Of a DNA stretch of 27,612 nt, positions 9,348 through 16,370 are shown piece after piece. The DNA is from Candidatus Lindowiibacteriota bacterium (lineage in GTDB: Bacteria > Lindowbacteria > 2-12-FULL-62-27), in NCBI GenBank assembly GCA_023249255.1, contig JAHFCY010000014.1:1-27612 (forward strand), in the 5' to 3' direction. A program made the position numbers and the translations under genes. Position 1 is the first letter of the stretch, and each line of letters opens with the position of its first letter. Under the pieces are notes generated by a model. It saw nothing but the letters and a program-made list of their open reading frames with translations. It searched no databases and was not told the DNA's origin.

Positions 9348-9761
9348 ATGTCCGACCGCGTTTACCGGATCGAACTTTCAGGAAAATTCTACACGGCTGA
9401 ACTTGCGGCGAAAGGCCGCGCTCCATTTTCGCCGGGCGACCGGGTCTACGTCCGCGTCATGTCCAAATCGGGCGCGCGGGCATATTTGGAAATTGTCGAA
9501 CCTGACTATCCGAATATCGAGTCCCCGGGTCCGCGCGACCTGTCGCGCCTGGCCACATCGGCCGGCTGGCCGGATGACGACGCATCCCGCTCTCTCGTTG
9601 CGGCCCTCGTCGCCCGCCGCCTCCCTCTGCGGTCCGAGCCGGCCGGCCGCATCTACCTCCAGCTGAAATCCATGGACCATCCGACAGCTGAAGACGCCGG
9701 TCGGCTCTTGAGCCAAATGGGCCAAATGCCCTTGATTGACAATCCGCAGGCCAAGGATTAG
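9348..9761 (+). CDS. Small protein of unknown function, distantly FliK-like
   Basis: A 137-residue soluble protein. The N-terminal half has a short beta-barrel-like pattern (FSPGDRVYVRVMSKSGARAYLEIVEP). The second half, LARLATS..GWPDDDASRSLVAALVARRLPLR, resembles the stretch that recurs in flagellar hook-length control (FliK) proteins, where a phrase of the type 'LGLP-D--NR-LV-ALL--GLPL' is common. The FliK C-terminal domain is missing and there are no flagellar genes here, so no function is assigned. There is no good Shine-Dalgarno. TAAAAT at about 9335-9340 could be a -10 element placing the transcript start only a few bases before ATG 9348. The stop lies 13 bases before the next gene. Confidence 0.6.
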   Translation: MSDRVYRIELSGKFYTAELAAKGRAPFSPGDRVYVRVMSKSGARAYLEIVEPDYPNIESPGPRDLSRLATSAGWPDDDASRSLVAALVARRLPLRSEPAGRIYLQLKSMDHPTAEDAGRLLSQMGQMPLIDNPQAKD

Positions 9762-9774
9762 TATCGGAATCGTC

Positions 9775-10611
9775 GTGATCAAAACTTATTATCGTCCCCA
9801 AAGCCTCGATGAGGCGTTGAAATTGATTTCCAACGAAAGTGAAAAAAATGCGCCTCTGGCCGGAGGAACGACGCTCGCGCTTAATCCCCGCGGAATCGAC
9901 GGTCTCGTCGATCTGGCCGGCCTGAAACTTTCCGGCATCCAGCGCCCGCCGCTTGGCCTTCGCATCGGCGCGACCACGCCGATCCGCGAAATCCAGCGAT
10001 CCGAGCCGGTCCGGCAATTCGCCGGCGGCATCCTCGCCGAATCGGCCAAAAATTATTTGACCGCGCTCATTCGAAACCGCGCGACGATCGGAGGCGTTCT
10101 TTCGGCCGGAAATTTCTGGGCGGATATCTCCACCGCGCTGGTCGCTCTCAACGCGTCGCTTCGCGTCATGCGGCTGGGCAACGGCGGCGGAAAACCGCAG
10201 GACGTTCTCGTGCCGCTGGAGGAATTCGTTCAAAAAGGACCGCGCAAGAGTCTCGCGGGAGGAATTCTCGCGGAGATTCAGGTTCCGACTCCCGCGTCCG
10301 GGTCCAAATTCGCCTGCACGCGTCTCGCAAAAGTCGAAACGGACATTTCGATTCTGTCCGCGGCTGTCATGGTGACGCTTTCCGGAAAATCCGTCCAGGC
10401 CGTCCGCGTCGTCGTCGGAACCGGCGCCCGGCCCGTTCGACTGCGTTCCATCGAGGACCGTGCCGCCGGCAAATCGATCGAGCAGATCCGCGATGCCGCC
10501 GCGCAGGCCGCTTCGGAAATTCCGGCTGAGTCCGACATCCGCGCGTCGGCCGATTATCGGCGCGCCGTCGCCGCCGTGCTCGTCCGCCGGCTCTTGCAGT
10601 CTCTGACTTGA
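9775..10611 (+). CDS. Molybdenum hydroxylase FAD-binding subunit (CoxM/XdhB-like)
   Basis: A 278-residue protein starting at GTG 9775. N-terminal YYRPQSLDEALKLI leads to APLAGGTTLAL, the first FAD pyrophosphate-binding motif. RNRATIGGVLSAGNFWADIS is the second (TIGG) motif. A C-terminal CO dehydrogenase flavoprotein domain with ILSAAVMVTLS follows from about residue 175. Family members pass electrons from the [2Fe-2S] subunit to FAD and on to NAD or a quinone. The next two genes encode the [2Fe-2S] and molybdopterin subunits, so this is the middle-sized subunit of a complete three-part enzyme. The Shine-Dalgarno is poor and the frame is open upstream to 9736, inside the previous gene. Confidence 0.93.
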   Translation: MIKTYYRPQSLDEALKLISNESEKNAPLAGGTTLALNPRGIDGLVDLAGLKLSGIQRPPLGLRIGATTPIREIQRSEPVRQFAGGILAESAKNYLTALIRNRATIGGVLSAGNFWADISTALVALNASLRVMRLGNGGGKPQDVLVPLEEFVQKGPRKSLAGGILAEIQVPTPASGSKFACTRLAKVETDISILSAAVMVTLSGKSVQAVRVVVGTGARPVRLRSIEDRAAGKSIEQIRDAAAQAASEIPAESDIRASADYRRAVAAVLVRRLLQSLT

Positions 10612-10632
10612 AATTTCCAAACGGGAGGATCC

Positions 10633-11121
10633 ATGAAATTAAACGTCACGATCAACGGTGAAGCGAGGGAATTCGACATTCACCCGAAAGACATGCTGCT
10701 CGATGTCCTGCGCGACGAGGGATATTCGGGCGTCAAACGCGGCTGTTCGACCGGAGACTGCGGCGCCTGCGCCTGCATGGTCGGCGGCAAGGCGGTCAAT
10801 ACATGCATCCTGTTCGCCGCCCAGTGCGAAGGCGCGGCCATCACCACCGTCGAGGGTATCGGCAACCCAAAAGCGCCAAGCCCGGTCCAGAAGGAAATGT
10901 GTGACGCCGGCGGAATCCAGTGCGGCTTCTGCGTCCCGGGCATCGTCGTCTCCGCCACCGCGCTCCTGAAAGAAAATCCGGAGCCGACCGTTGACGAAAT
11001 CTGCGAGGCGCTGGATGGCAACCTCTGCCGCTGTACCGGCTACGTCAAACAGATCGAGGCGATTTCCCGCGCCGTGAGAGACGTCCGAAAATCGCGCGGA
11101 TCGAAATCAGGGGTGGCCTGA
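10633..11121 (+). CDS. Molybdenum hydroxylase [2Fe-2S] subunit (CoxS/XdhC-type)
   Basis: A 162-residue protein with the two iron-sulfur modules of the xanthine oxidase family. The plant-ferredoxin-like cluster is ligated by the Cys residues in RGCSTGDCGACACMV and VNTC (about residues 40-62). The alpha-helical cluster is ligated by CGFCVPG and CRCTGY (about residues 98-140). Lengths and spacings are normal. It relays electrons between the molybdenum centre and FAD. A GGGAGG lies seven bases before ATG 10633. The stop is five bases from the start of the large subunit. Confidence 0.96.
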   Translation: MKLNVTINGEAREFDIHPKDMLLDVLRDEGYSGVKRGCSTGDCGACACMVGGKAVNTCILFAAQCEGAAITTVEGIGNPKAPSPVQKEMCDAGGIQCGFCVPGIVVSATALLKENPEPTVDEICEALDGNLCRCTGYVKQIEAISRAVRDVRKSRGSKSGVA

Positions 11122-11126
11122 CGACG

Positions 11127-13505
11127 ATGTCACCGGTCAAATCCCCGTCCCGCCTGAAATTGCGTCCCAGACCCGAAAAAAGCCCGGCGGCTGATTTCAA
11201 AGTCGTTCATCAAAACGTCGAGAAAGTCGACGGCATGGTCCTCGCCACCGGCGCGGCGCAGTTCGTCGATGACGTCAAATTCCATAATCTCCTCCATATT
11301 AAAATGCTCTACAGCCCGCATGCCCACGCCCGCATCGTCAAAATCGATGTTTCCAAAGCCGAACGGCTCAAAGGCGTCAAATGCGTGCTCCATTTCGGAA
11401 ACGTCCCGCGAGTTCTTCATACGACGGCCGGACAGGGATATCCGGAGCCGTCGCCATACGACGCTGTGATGTTCGACAACAAAGTCCGGTTCGTGGGCGA
11501 CCGGGTTGCGGCGGTCGCGGCCGACTCGGCCGAGATCGCCGAAGAGGCATGCCGGTTGATTCGGGTCGATTACGAGGAATTGCCGCCGGTGTTTGATCCC
11601 GAGGCGGCGATCAAGGCCGGCGCGCCGATGATTCACGACGAGTCCGATATCCGCGGCGCCCACGACGCCAAACGCAATCTCGCCGCGCGCATCGACGTGG
11701 AAATCGGCGATGTCGACAAGGGTATCGCGAAGTCCGACTACAAATTTGAGGACCGATATGAACTCGGATATGCCCAGCACTGCCCGATCGAGCCGCACGT
11801 GTGCATCACGTATCTGGATGACCGCGACCGGTTGGTCATTCGCACAAGCACGCAGGTGCCATTTCACGCTCGCCGCATCTGCGCGCAGGTGTTGCAGATT
11901 CCCGAGTCGCGCATCCGCGTCGTCAAACCCCGTGTCGGCGGCGGATTCGGCGCCAAACAGGAAGTCTTTCTCGAGTACGTCGCCGGATTGGTCACGCTTC
12001 GCACGCGCCGTCCGGCCAAGATCGAGCTGACCCGCGCCGAGGAGTTTTACACTTCCCGCACGCGCCATCCGCACATCGTCAAACTCCGGGTCGGCGTCAA
12101 AAAGAACGGCCTCATCGATACGCTCGACATGTATGCTCTTTCCAATACCGGCGCGTACGGCACCCACGGGCTGACCGTCGTCTGCAACTGCGGCTCGAAA
12201 GTGATTCCGCTCTACAACAAGGCGAAAAATATGAAATTCATCGGCGAGGCCGCTTACACCAATCTTCCGGTCGGCGGGGCTTACCGCGGATACGGCGGCA
12301 CGCAGGGATTTTTTGCACTGGAATCACTCATGGATGACATGGCCGAACACATGGGCGTCGATCCGCTTGATCTCCGGCGGAAAAATCACATTCGGAAAGG
12401 CGAAAGTTCTCCGATGTTCGCGGCGCTGGGCGAAGGCAAGGAAGGGTATGACCAGTCCATGCAGTCGTGCAAATTGGGGGAATGCATCGAGATCGGCGCC
12501 AACGCCATCGACTGGGACAAGGAGCGCAAGAATCACGGATCGGGTCCCGTCAGAACCGGCGTCGGCTGTGCGATCCTCATGCAGGGTTCCGGCATTCCCG
12601 GCATCGACATGGGCGCGGCCACGATCAAACTCAACGAGGACGGAGCATTCAACCTTCTCGTCGGCGCGACCGATCTCGGCACCGGCAGTGACACGGTCCT
12701 GTCGCAGATCGCCGCCGAAGCCCTCGCCGTGTCGATTGACAAGATCGTCGTCTACTCGTCCGACACCGACTTTACGCCCTTTGACGTCGGCGCCTACGCG
12801 TCATCGACCACCTACATTTCGGGCGGCGCGGTCAAAAAGGCGGCTGATACCGTCCGCCGGCAGATCATCGCCGTCGCGGCTGAAATCCTGTCGGAAAAAC
12901 CGGATCATCTGTTCTGCGAAGACGGCCATGTCGTGTCGAAAAAGACGAAGAAAAAAATTTCGTATCGCACGATTTCCCTGCGGTCGCTCTATTCGCGAAA
13001 TCAAATCCAGATCGAGGCGACTGAATCGCATGTGTCCTACGTCTCGCCGCCGCCCTTCGCCGCGCATTTCGCCAAAATCGCCGTCGACACCGAAACCGGT
13101 CATGTCAAACTTCTGAAATACATCATGGCTGTCGACTGCGGCGTCGCGATTCACCCGAAACTGGCCGAGGGCCAGTCCGAAGGCGCCGCGATGAACGGCA
13201 TCTCCTACGCGCTGACGGAGGAATTCGTCTTCAACGCCCGCGGCGCGATGGTCAACGCCAGTTTCCTTGACTATAAACTTTTTTCGACGCGTGATCTGCC
13301 CGAGATGAAAACATTTCTCGTCCCGTCCTACGAGCCGTCAGGGCCGTTCGGCGCCAAAAGCATCGCCGAAATCAACATCAATGGCCCGGCTCCCGCCATC
13401 GGCAACGCCATTAAAAACGCCTGTGGCGTCCGTCTCAAAGCCATTCCGTTCACGCCCGAAAAAGTCCTCGGCGCCATTCGCCGCCGCGGCCGCCGGTCGG
13501 CCTGA
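11127..13505 (+). CDS. Molybdenum hydroxylase large subunit (xanthine dehydrogenase family)
   Basis: A 792-residue protein binding molybdopterin-cytosine dinucleotide or molybdopterin. Motifs in order: an N-terminal aldehyde oxidase hammerhead domain beginning VEKVDGMVLATGAAQFVDD; KPRVGGGFGAKQE (cofactor); GGAYRGYGGTQGFFALES with the substrate-proximal Arg; GATDLGTGSDTVLSQIAAEAL; and GPFGAKSIAEI near the C-terminus, whose Glu corresponds to the catalytic base (usual GxKGxGE). The AYRGYG motif, with no AYRCSFR, argues against aerobic CO dehydrogenase and for hydroxylation of a purine or other N-heterocycle. The substrate cannot be told. No dedicated XdhC-type maturation gene is next to it. Confidence 0.94.
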   Translation: MSPVKSPSRLKLRPRPEKSPAADFKVVHQNVEKVDGMVLATGAAQFVDDVKFHNLLHIKMLYSPHAHARIVKIDVSKAERLKGVKCVLHFGNVPRVLHTTAGQGYPEPSPYDAVMFDNKVRFVGDRVAAVAADSAEIAEEACRLIRVDYEELPPVFDPEAAIKAGAPMIHDESDIRGAHDAKRNLAARIDVEIGDVDKGIAKSDYKFEDRYELGYAQHCPIEPHVCITYLDDRDRLVIRTSTQVPFHARRICAQVLQIPESRIRVVKPRVGGGFGAKQEVFLEYVAGLVTLRTRRPAKIELTRAEEFYTSRTRHPHIVKLRVGVKKNGLIDTLDMYALSNTGAYGTHGLTVVCNCGSKVIPLYNKAKNMKFIGEAAYTNLPVGGAYRGYGGTQGFFALESLMDDMAEHMGVDPLDLRRKNHIRKGESSPMFAALGEGKEGYDQSMQSCKLGECIEIGANAIDWDKERKNHGSGPVRTGVGCAILMQGSGIPGIDMGAATIKLNEDGAFNLLVGATDLGTGSDTVLSQIAAEALAVSIDKIVVYSSDTDFTPFDVGAYASSTTYISGGAVKKAADTVRRQIIAVAAEILSEKPDHLFCEDGHVVSKKTKKKISYRTISLRSLYSRNQIQIEATESHVSYVSPPPFAAHFAKIAVDTETGHVKLLKYIMAVDCGVAIHPKLAEGQSEGAAMNGISYALTEEFVFNARGAMVNASFLDYKLFSTRDLPEMKTFLVPSYEPSGPFGAKSIAEININGPAPAIGNAIKNACGVRLKAIPFTPEKVLGAIRRRGRRSA

Positions 13506-13531
13506 AGAGGACAGCTGCGCAACCCCTCACC

Positions 13532-13858
13532 ATGCCGCATTGGGTCATTGGATTTCTCGCATTCACGTTCGTCGCCCACTGCGCGGCATTCACTATTCTC
13601 GGTGTCCGCCGCAAAAAATCGTATTACTTTTTTCTGACCGGAACGTTTTTCTGCCTCACGGCGGTCTACGTCCTGAAATTTCTTGAGTTGAAACCGATGG
13701 TCATGAACACGGAGATGCCCTGGATCATGATCATCCGGATTGCGGCCATCCTCTGTACGCTGACGTATCTGACGACGATCGCGTGCACGCCCGACACGTG
13801 GCTGAACCGTCTCATCGCCTCTCGCCGGCGTGCCGGGCCGGGATCCTCCGCCGACTGA
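13532..13858 (+). CDS. Small integral membrane protein, unknown function
   Basis: A 108-residue protein with three likely membrane helices: HWVIGFLAFTFVAHCAAFTIL, a second around YYFFLTGTFFCLTAVYVLKFL, and a third around MIIRIAAILCTLTYLTTIA. A short basic C-terminus (NRLIASRRRAG) favours a cytoplasmic end. It was not recognised as a member of a named family. It lies 26 bases after the large hydroxylase subunit and 22 bases before the FtsB-like gene, so it is probably co-transcribed. Only a weak GAGGAC stands well upstream of ATG 13532. Confidence 0.6.
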   Translation: MPHWVIGFLAFTFVAHCAAFTILGVRRKKSYYFFLTGTFFCLTAVYVLKFLELKPMVMNTEMPWIMIIRIAAILCTLTYLTTIACTPDTWLNRLIASRRRAGPGSSAD

Positions 13859-13880
13859 TGGCGCGAGGAAGGATTCGGCC

Positions 13881-14204
13881 ATGGACTCCAAAAAAATCCG
13901 CCTCCTCCTCAACACCGTTCTCATCCTCGCCTTTCTGGTCGCCTTCCGCGATTTTGTGGTCCTGCGGAAAAAAACCCGGACCTATCAGCAGCAGATTCAG
14001 GAACTGAAAGATGAGATTGCGGCCCTTCGCCAGGAAGAGGACGCGCTTCGCCAGAAAGTCTATAAACTCGAATCGGATCCGATGACGATTGAACGCGAAG
14101 CCCGCAACCGGCTGAACATGATCAAACCCGGGGAAGAACCGATCCCGCCGGATACATCGGCCGCTTCGTCCCAAAAATCCAATCCCGCGCCGCCCCGCCG
14201 CTGA
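13881..14204 (+). CDS. Septum formation initiator family protein (FtsB/DivIC-like)
   Basis: A 107-residue bitopic protein from ATG 13881, preceded by GAGGAAGG. Short N-terminus, one membrane helix (LLLNTVLILAFLVAFRDFVVL), then a coiled coil (YQQQIQELKDEIAALRQEEDALRQKVYKLESD). The family ending follows: a short helix with I-E-R-E-A-R-N-R-L-N-M-I-K-P-G-E-E, equivalent to the AREELGMVKPGE of FtsB/DivIC. These proteins join FtsL and FtsQ (DivIB) at the division site. The extra Pro/Ser-rich tail of about 25 residues is not typical. The frame is open further upstream to 13830, but the Shine-Dalgarno favours 13881. Confidence 0.82.
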   Translation: MDSKKIRLLLNTVLILAFLVAFRDFVVLRKKTRTYQQQIQELKDEIAALRQEEDALRQKVYKLESDPMTIEREARNRLNMIKPGEEPIPPDTSAASSQKSNPAPPRR

Positions 14205-14209
14205 CCCGC

Positions 14210-15436
14210 ATGTCTCCCCGATCCATCGGTGTCGGACAGTTTCCGCCGGATTATCCGCGGAGCATCTGCGCGGTTCTGCCCACGGCCCTTCACGCCATCG
14301 GCGTGCCTCTGCCGCGTGGCTACGCGCTTCTCGACCTGCCTCATCTTCGCCGCCGGAAATTTCGAAGACTTTTCTTTTATTTCCTCGACTCGCTCGGGTT
14401 GGACGCCTGCAGAAAAAGCGGCGGGTTGTTCAGCCGCCTGCTCAAAACACACGGCCTGCCGCTCACATCGGTTTTCCCGTCCATCACCAGCACCGCCCTC
14501 TGTTCCATTTACACGGGTCTTCCACCGGCCCGGCACGGCGTCATGGGCCACAAAATATTTTTTGACGAAATCCAGTCCGTCGTCGACGTCCTCAAAATGG
14601 AAATTCCCGGGTTTCACCGTCCTTTGAAATCCGTCGGCCTGTCGGTCAAACACTGGCTGCGCGTGCCGCCGCTGCTCGGCCCCCTGTTCCTTCGGCGCCG
14701 CAAGGCCGTGCACATTTCGCCGCATCCGATCCTGCATTCGGGCATCTCCGACATGATTTATGAACAACTCCGGCGCGAGGGATACGAGGAATACATCGAG
14801 GGAATCAACAAGGCCGAATATTTTCTCAAAAACGGATACGACATCGTGAATTTTTATCAGCACGGCATCGACGAATCGACCCACCGGTTCGGCGACGGAT
14901 CCGAGCAGGTCTTCTTTTCCCTGCGAAACATCGAGGGCGGCGTGCAGTGGCTTGCCGACCATCTTCCGCCGGCCGTCCTCCGCACCACGCTGTTTGTGCT
15001 GGTGTCTGACCACGGCCAGAACACGTTCCAGCCCGGCCGGATCCTCCATTTTCCGTACGACGAAATTCAAAGACAGAAACAGGCGCTCGGCCTCGTCGCC
15101 GTCGGAACGTCCGGCCGGTTCGCTCACGTCTACAGCGCGCGATATCCGAACCCGGCGCTTCAACTGTGGCTTGAGAAAAAATGCAAAGGAAAGGCGTCGG
15201 TCGTTCCGCGACACACATCCTGGCAGTTGGCCGGCGGCGCCGGTCCGGTTCCGCCCTACGCCCGCCGCCTTGGCGAGTACACGCTGCTCCTGCATCCCGG
15301 CGTGCGCCTCCGCGTCGAGTTCACGCCGCCGAAAGAGGAAAAAGTTCTGCATTTTTCATCGGCCAACCATGGATCGCTGACTGCCTCCGAACTCAACGTC
15401 CCTGCCCTCTTCGTTCCGATGGATGAAATCCGGTAG
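14210..15436 (+). CDS. Alkaline phosphatase superfamily phosphodiesterase
   Basis: A 408-residue protein of the type I phosphodiesterase/nucleotide pyrophosphatase group. FFYFLDSLGLDA supplies the first metal-binding Asp. TSVFPSITSTALCSIYTGLPPARHGVMGH carries the Thr nucleophile region. NFYQHGIDESTHRFG gives the Asp/His pair, LVSDHGQN the Asp-His pair and SSANHGSL the last His, so both metal sites appear complete. No clear signal peptide is visible. It hydrolyses phosphodiester or phosphonate bonds; the substrate is unknown. The start at ATG 14210, five bases after the previous stop, lacks a Shine-Dalgarno, and a slightly later start is possible. The stop is about 10 bases before repeat copy B. 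Confidence 0.82.
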   Translation: MSPRSIGVGQFPPDYPRSICAVLPTALHAIGVPLPRGYALLDLPHLRRRKFRRLFFYFLDSLGLDACRKSGGLFSRLLKTHGLPLTSVFPSITSTALCSIYTGLPPARHGVMGHKIFFDEIQSVVDVLKMEIPGFHRPLKSVGLSVKHWLRVPPLLGPLFLRRRKAVHISPHPILHSGISDMIYEQLRREGYEEYIEGINKAEYFLKNGYDIVNFYQHGIDESTHRFGDGSEQVFFSLRNIEGGVQWLADHLPPAVLRTTLFVLVSDHGQNTFQPGRILHFPYDEIQRQKQALGLVAVGTSGRFAHVYSARYPNPALQLWLEKKCKGKASVVPRHTSWQLAGGAGPVPPYARRLGEYTLLLHPGVRLRVEFTPPKEEKVLHFSSANHGSLTASELNVPALFVPMDEIR

Positions 15437-15446
15437 GCACTCGGTG

Positions 15447-15578
15447 ATGGGACAACCCTTGGCCACACACAGACACGCACCAGCCCGCACATATCCCCAC
15501 TTTTCATGTTAAAATCTGTCTGTGTCCCTGCCGGCAGGCAGGTGTGTGTGTCTGTCCGTGCTGGTCTGTGGCTTGGTT
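15447..15578. repeat. Hairpin-forming dispersed repeat, copy B
   Basis: This is the second copy of the element at 7574-7680, again just downstream of a plus-strand gene. The left arm (15447-15480) and right arm (about 15543-15578) are imperfect inverted repeats: AACCCTTGGCCACACACAG against the complement of CTGTGGCTTGGTT, and GCACCAGC against GTGCTGG. It is longer than copy A because the centre differs and carries the palindrome CCTGCCGGCAGG (15527-15538). It ends about 10 bases before the convergent gene on the minus strand, so it may also act as a bidirectional transcription barrier. Confidence 0.65.
15527..15542. repeat. CCTGCCGGCAGGCAGG palindromic motif, short copy
   Basis: A 12-base perfect palindrome (CCTGCCGGCAGG) with one extra CAGG unit. 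It is a truncated form of the 22-base palindrome at 20740-20761. It sits inside repeat copy B where copy A has no equivalent, so it looks inserted or amplified. Confidence 0.6.
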
Positions 15579-15587
15579 TGCGTTACA

Positions 15588-16361
15588 TCACATCTGATCC
15601 CTGATCCACTCCCGAAGCGACATGCGGTCGGAGTCCATCATCCCGCCCGCGTCCTCGTCCAAAAATTTGATCGCGATGAACTGACGGTATCGCCGGTCCC
15701 AGCTTTCTTCGATCCGCAGGACTTCGCCGCTGCAGGGCATGAGCGGATATTTGATCGACCGGAAAAAAATGGTGCAGGGCTGTCCCGTCGAAAGCGGCGG
15801 CGGATCATCGGTCATTTTTTCGAGGACGTTCATGTGTGCGCCGACGCCGTTTTCGTTGATGCCGCTCGTGAGGCCCCGCATGAGGTGGTGTTCGGTTCGG
15901 ATTTCGACTTCGAGCCGTTCCGTCACCAGGCGGTAGGATGCCGTCGGCTTGACTGTCTTCCATGCCCGATCCAGGCTCTCCTTGTCCATCGGTTTTGAGA
16001 TGAGACTGCGCACGAGCGGTATGAATGTTTTTACGTTGTACGGTTTTTGGAGAAACGCCGTAGCGCCGCCGTTCATCGCCCGCGGCTCGATTTCGGCGCC
16101 GCGCCGGTGCGTCAGCACGACCACGGGGACCGAGAACGTGTTTTCCGTCGTCCGAAGTTTTTCGAGCAGAAAAAATCCGCTGATGTCGGGCAGGGCCAGT
16201 TCCTGAATGACGATGTGCGGTTTGATCCGTTTGGCCAGTGCGAAGCCCTCGATGCCATCGGCTGTCGTGATGACGTCGATGTCGTGCTCGTTCAGCCGCT
16301 CGGTCAAAAGGCCGCCTAACTCGGGATCGGGATCGATCAGCATTGCGCGCCAGAGTGCCAT
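15588..16361 (-). CDS. Degenerate receiver protein with a PilZ-like C-terminal domain
   Basis: A 257-residue protein. Residues 5-125 follow the receiver fold: A-M-L-I-D-P-D-P-E-L at the acidic pocket, PHIVIQELALPDISGF, VVVLTHRRGAEIEPRAMNGG and ATAFLQKPYN. The phosphoacceptor Asp is replaced by Glu (E54, IQEL) and one acidic-pocket residue by Pro (P11), while Thr and Lys are kept. It probably cannot be phosphorylated normally. Residues about 140-245 resemble PilZ (VEIRTEHHLMRGLTSGINENGVGAHM), but the canonical RxxxR and D/NxSxxG residues are not intact, so cyclic-di-GMP binding is doubtful. It is last in the archease-RtcB-GT2-PolX run, with its start 9 bases after the polX stop. Confidence 0.75.
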   Translation of the reverse strand: MALWRAMLIDPDPELGGLLTERLNEHDIDVITTADGIEGFALAKRIKPHIVIQELALPDISGFFLLEKLRTTENTFSVPVVVLTHRRGAEIEPRAMNGGATAFLQKPYNVKTFIPLVRSLISKPMDKESLDRAWKTVKPTASYRLVTERLEVEIRTEHHLMRGLTSGINENGVGAHMNVLEKMTDDPPPLSTGQPCTIFFRSIKYPLMPCSGEVLRIEESWDRRYRQFIAIKFLDEDAGGMMDSDRMSLREWIRDQM

Positions 16362-16370
16362 GATGGTCTT

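Noticed and set aside
11127-13505. Aerobic CO dehydrogenase large subunit
   Set aside because: The AYRCSFR active-site loop of form I CoxL is absent; AYRGYG is present instead.
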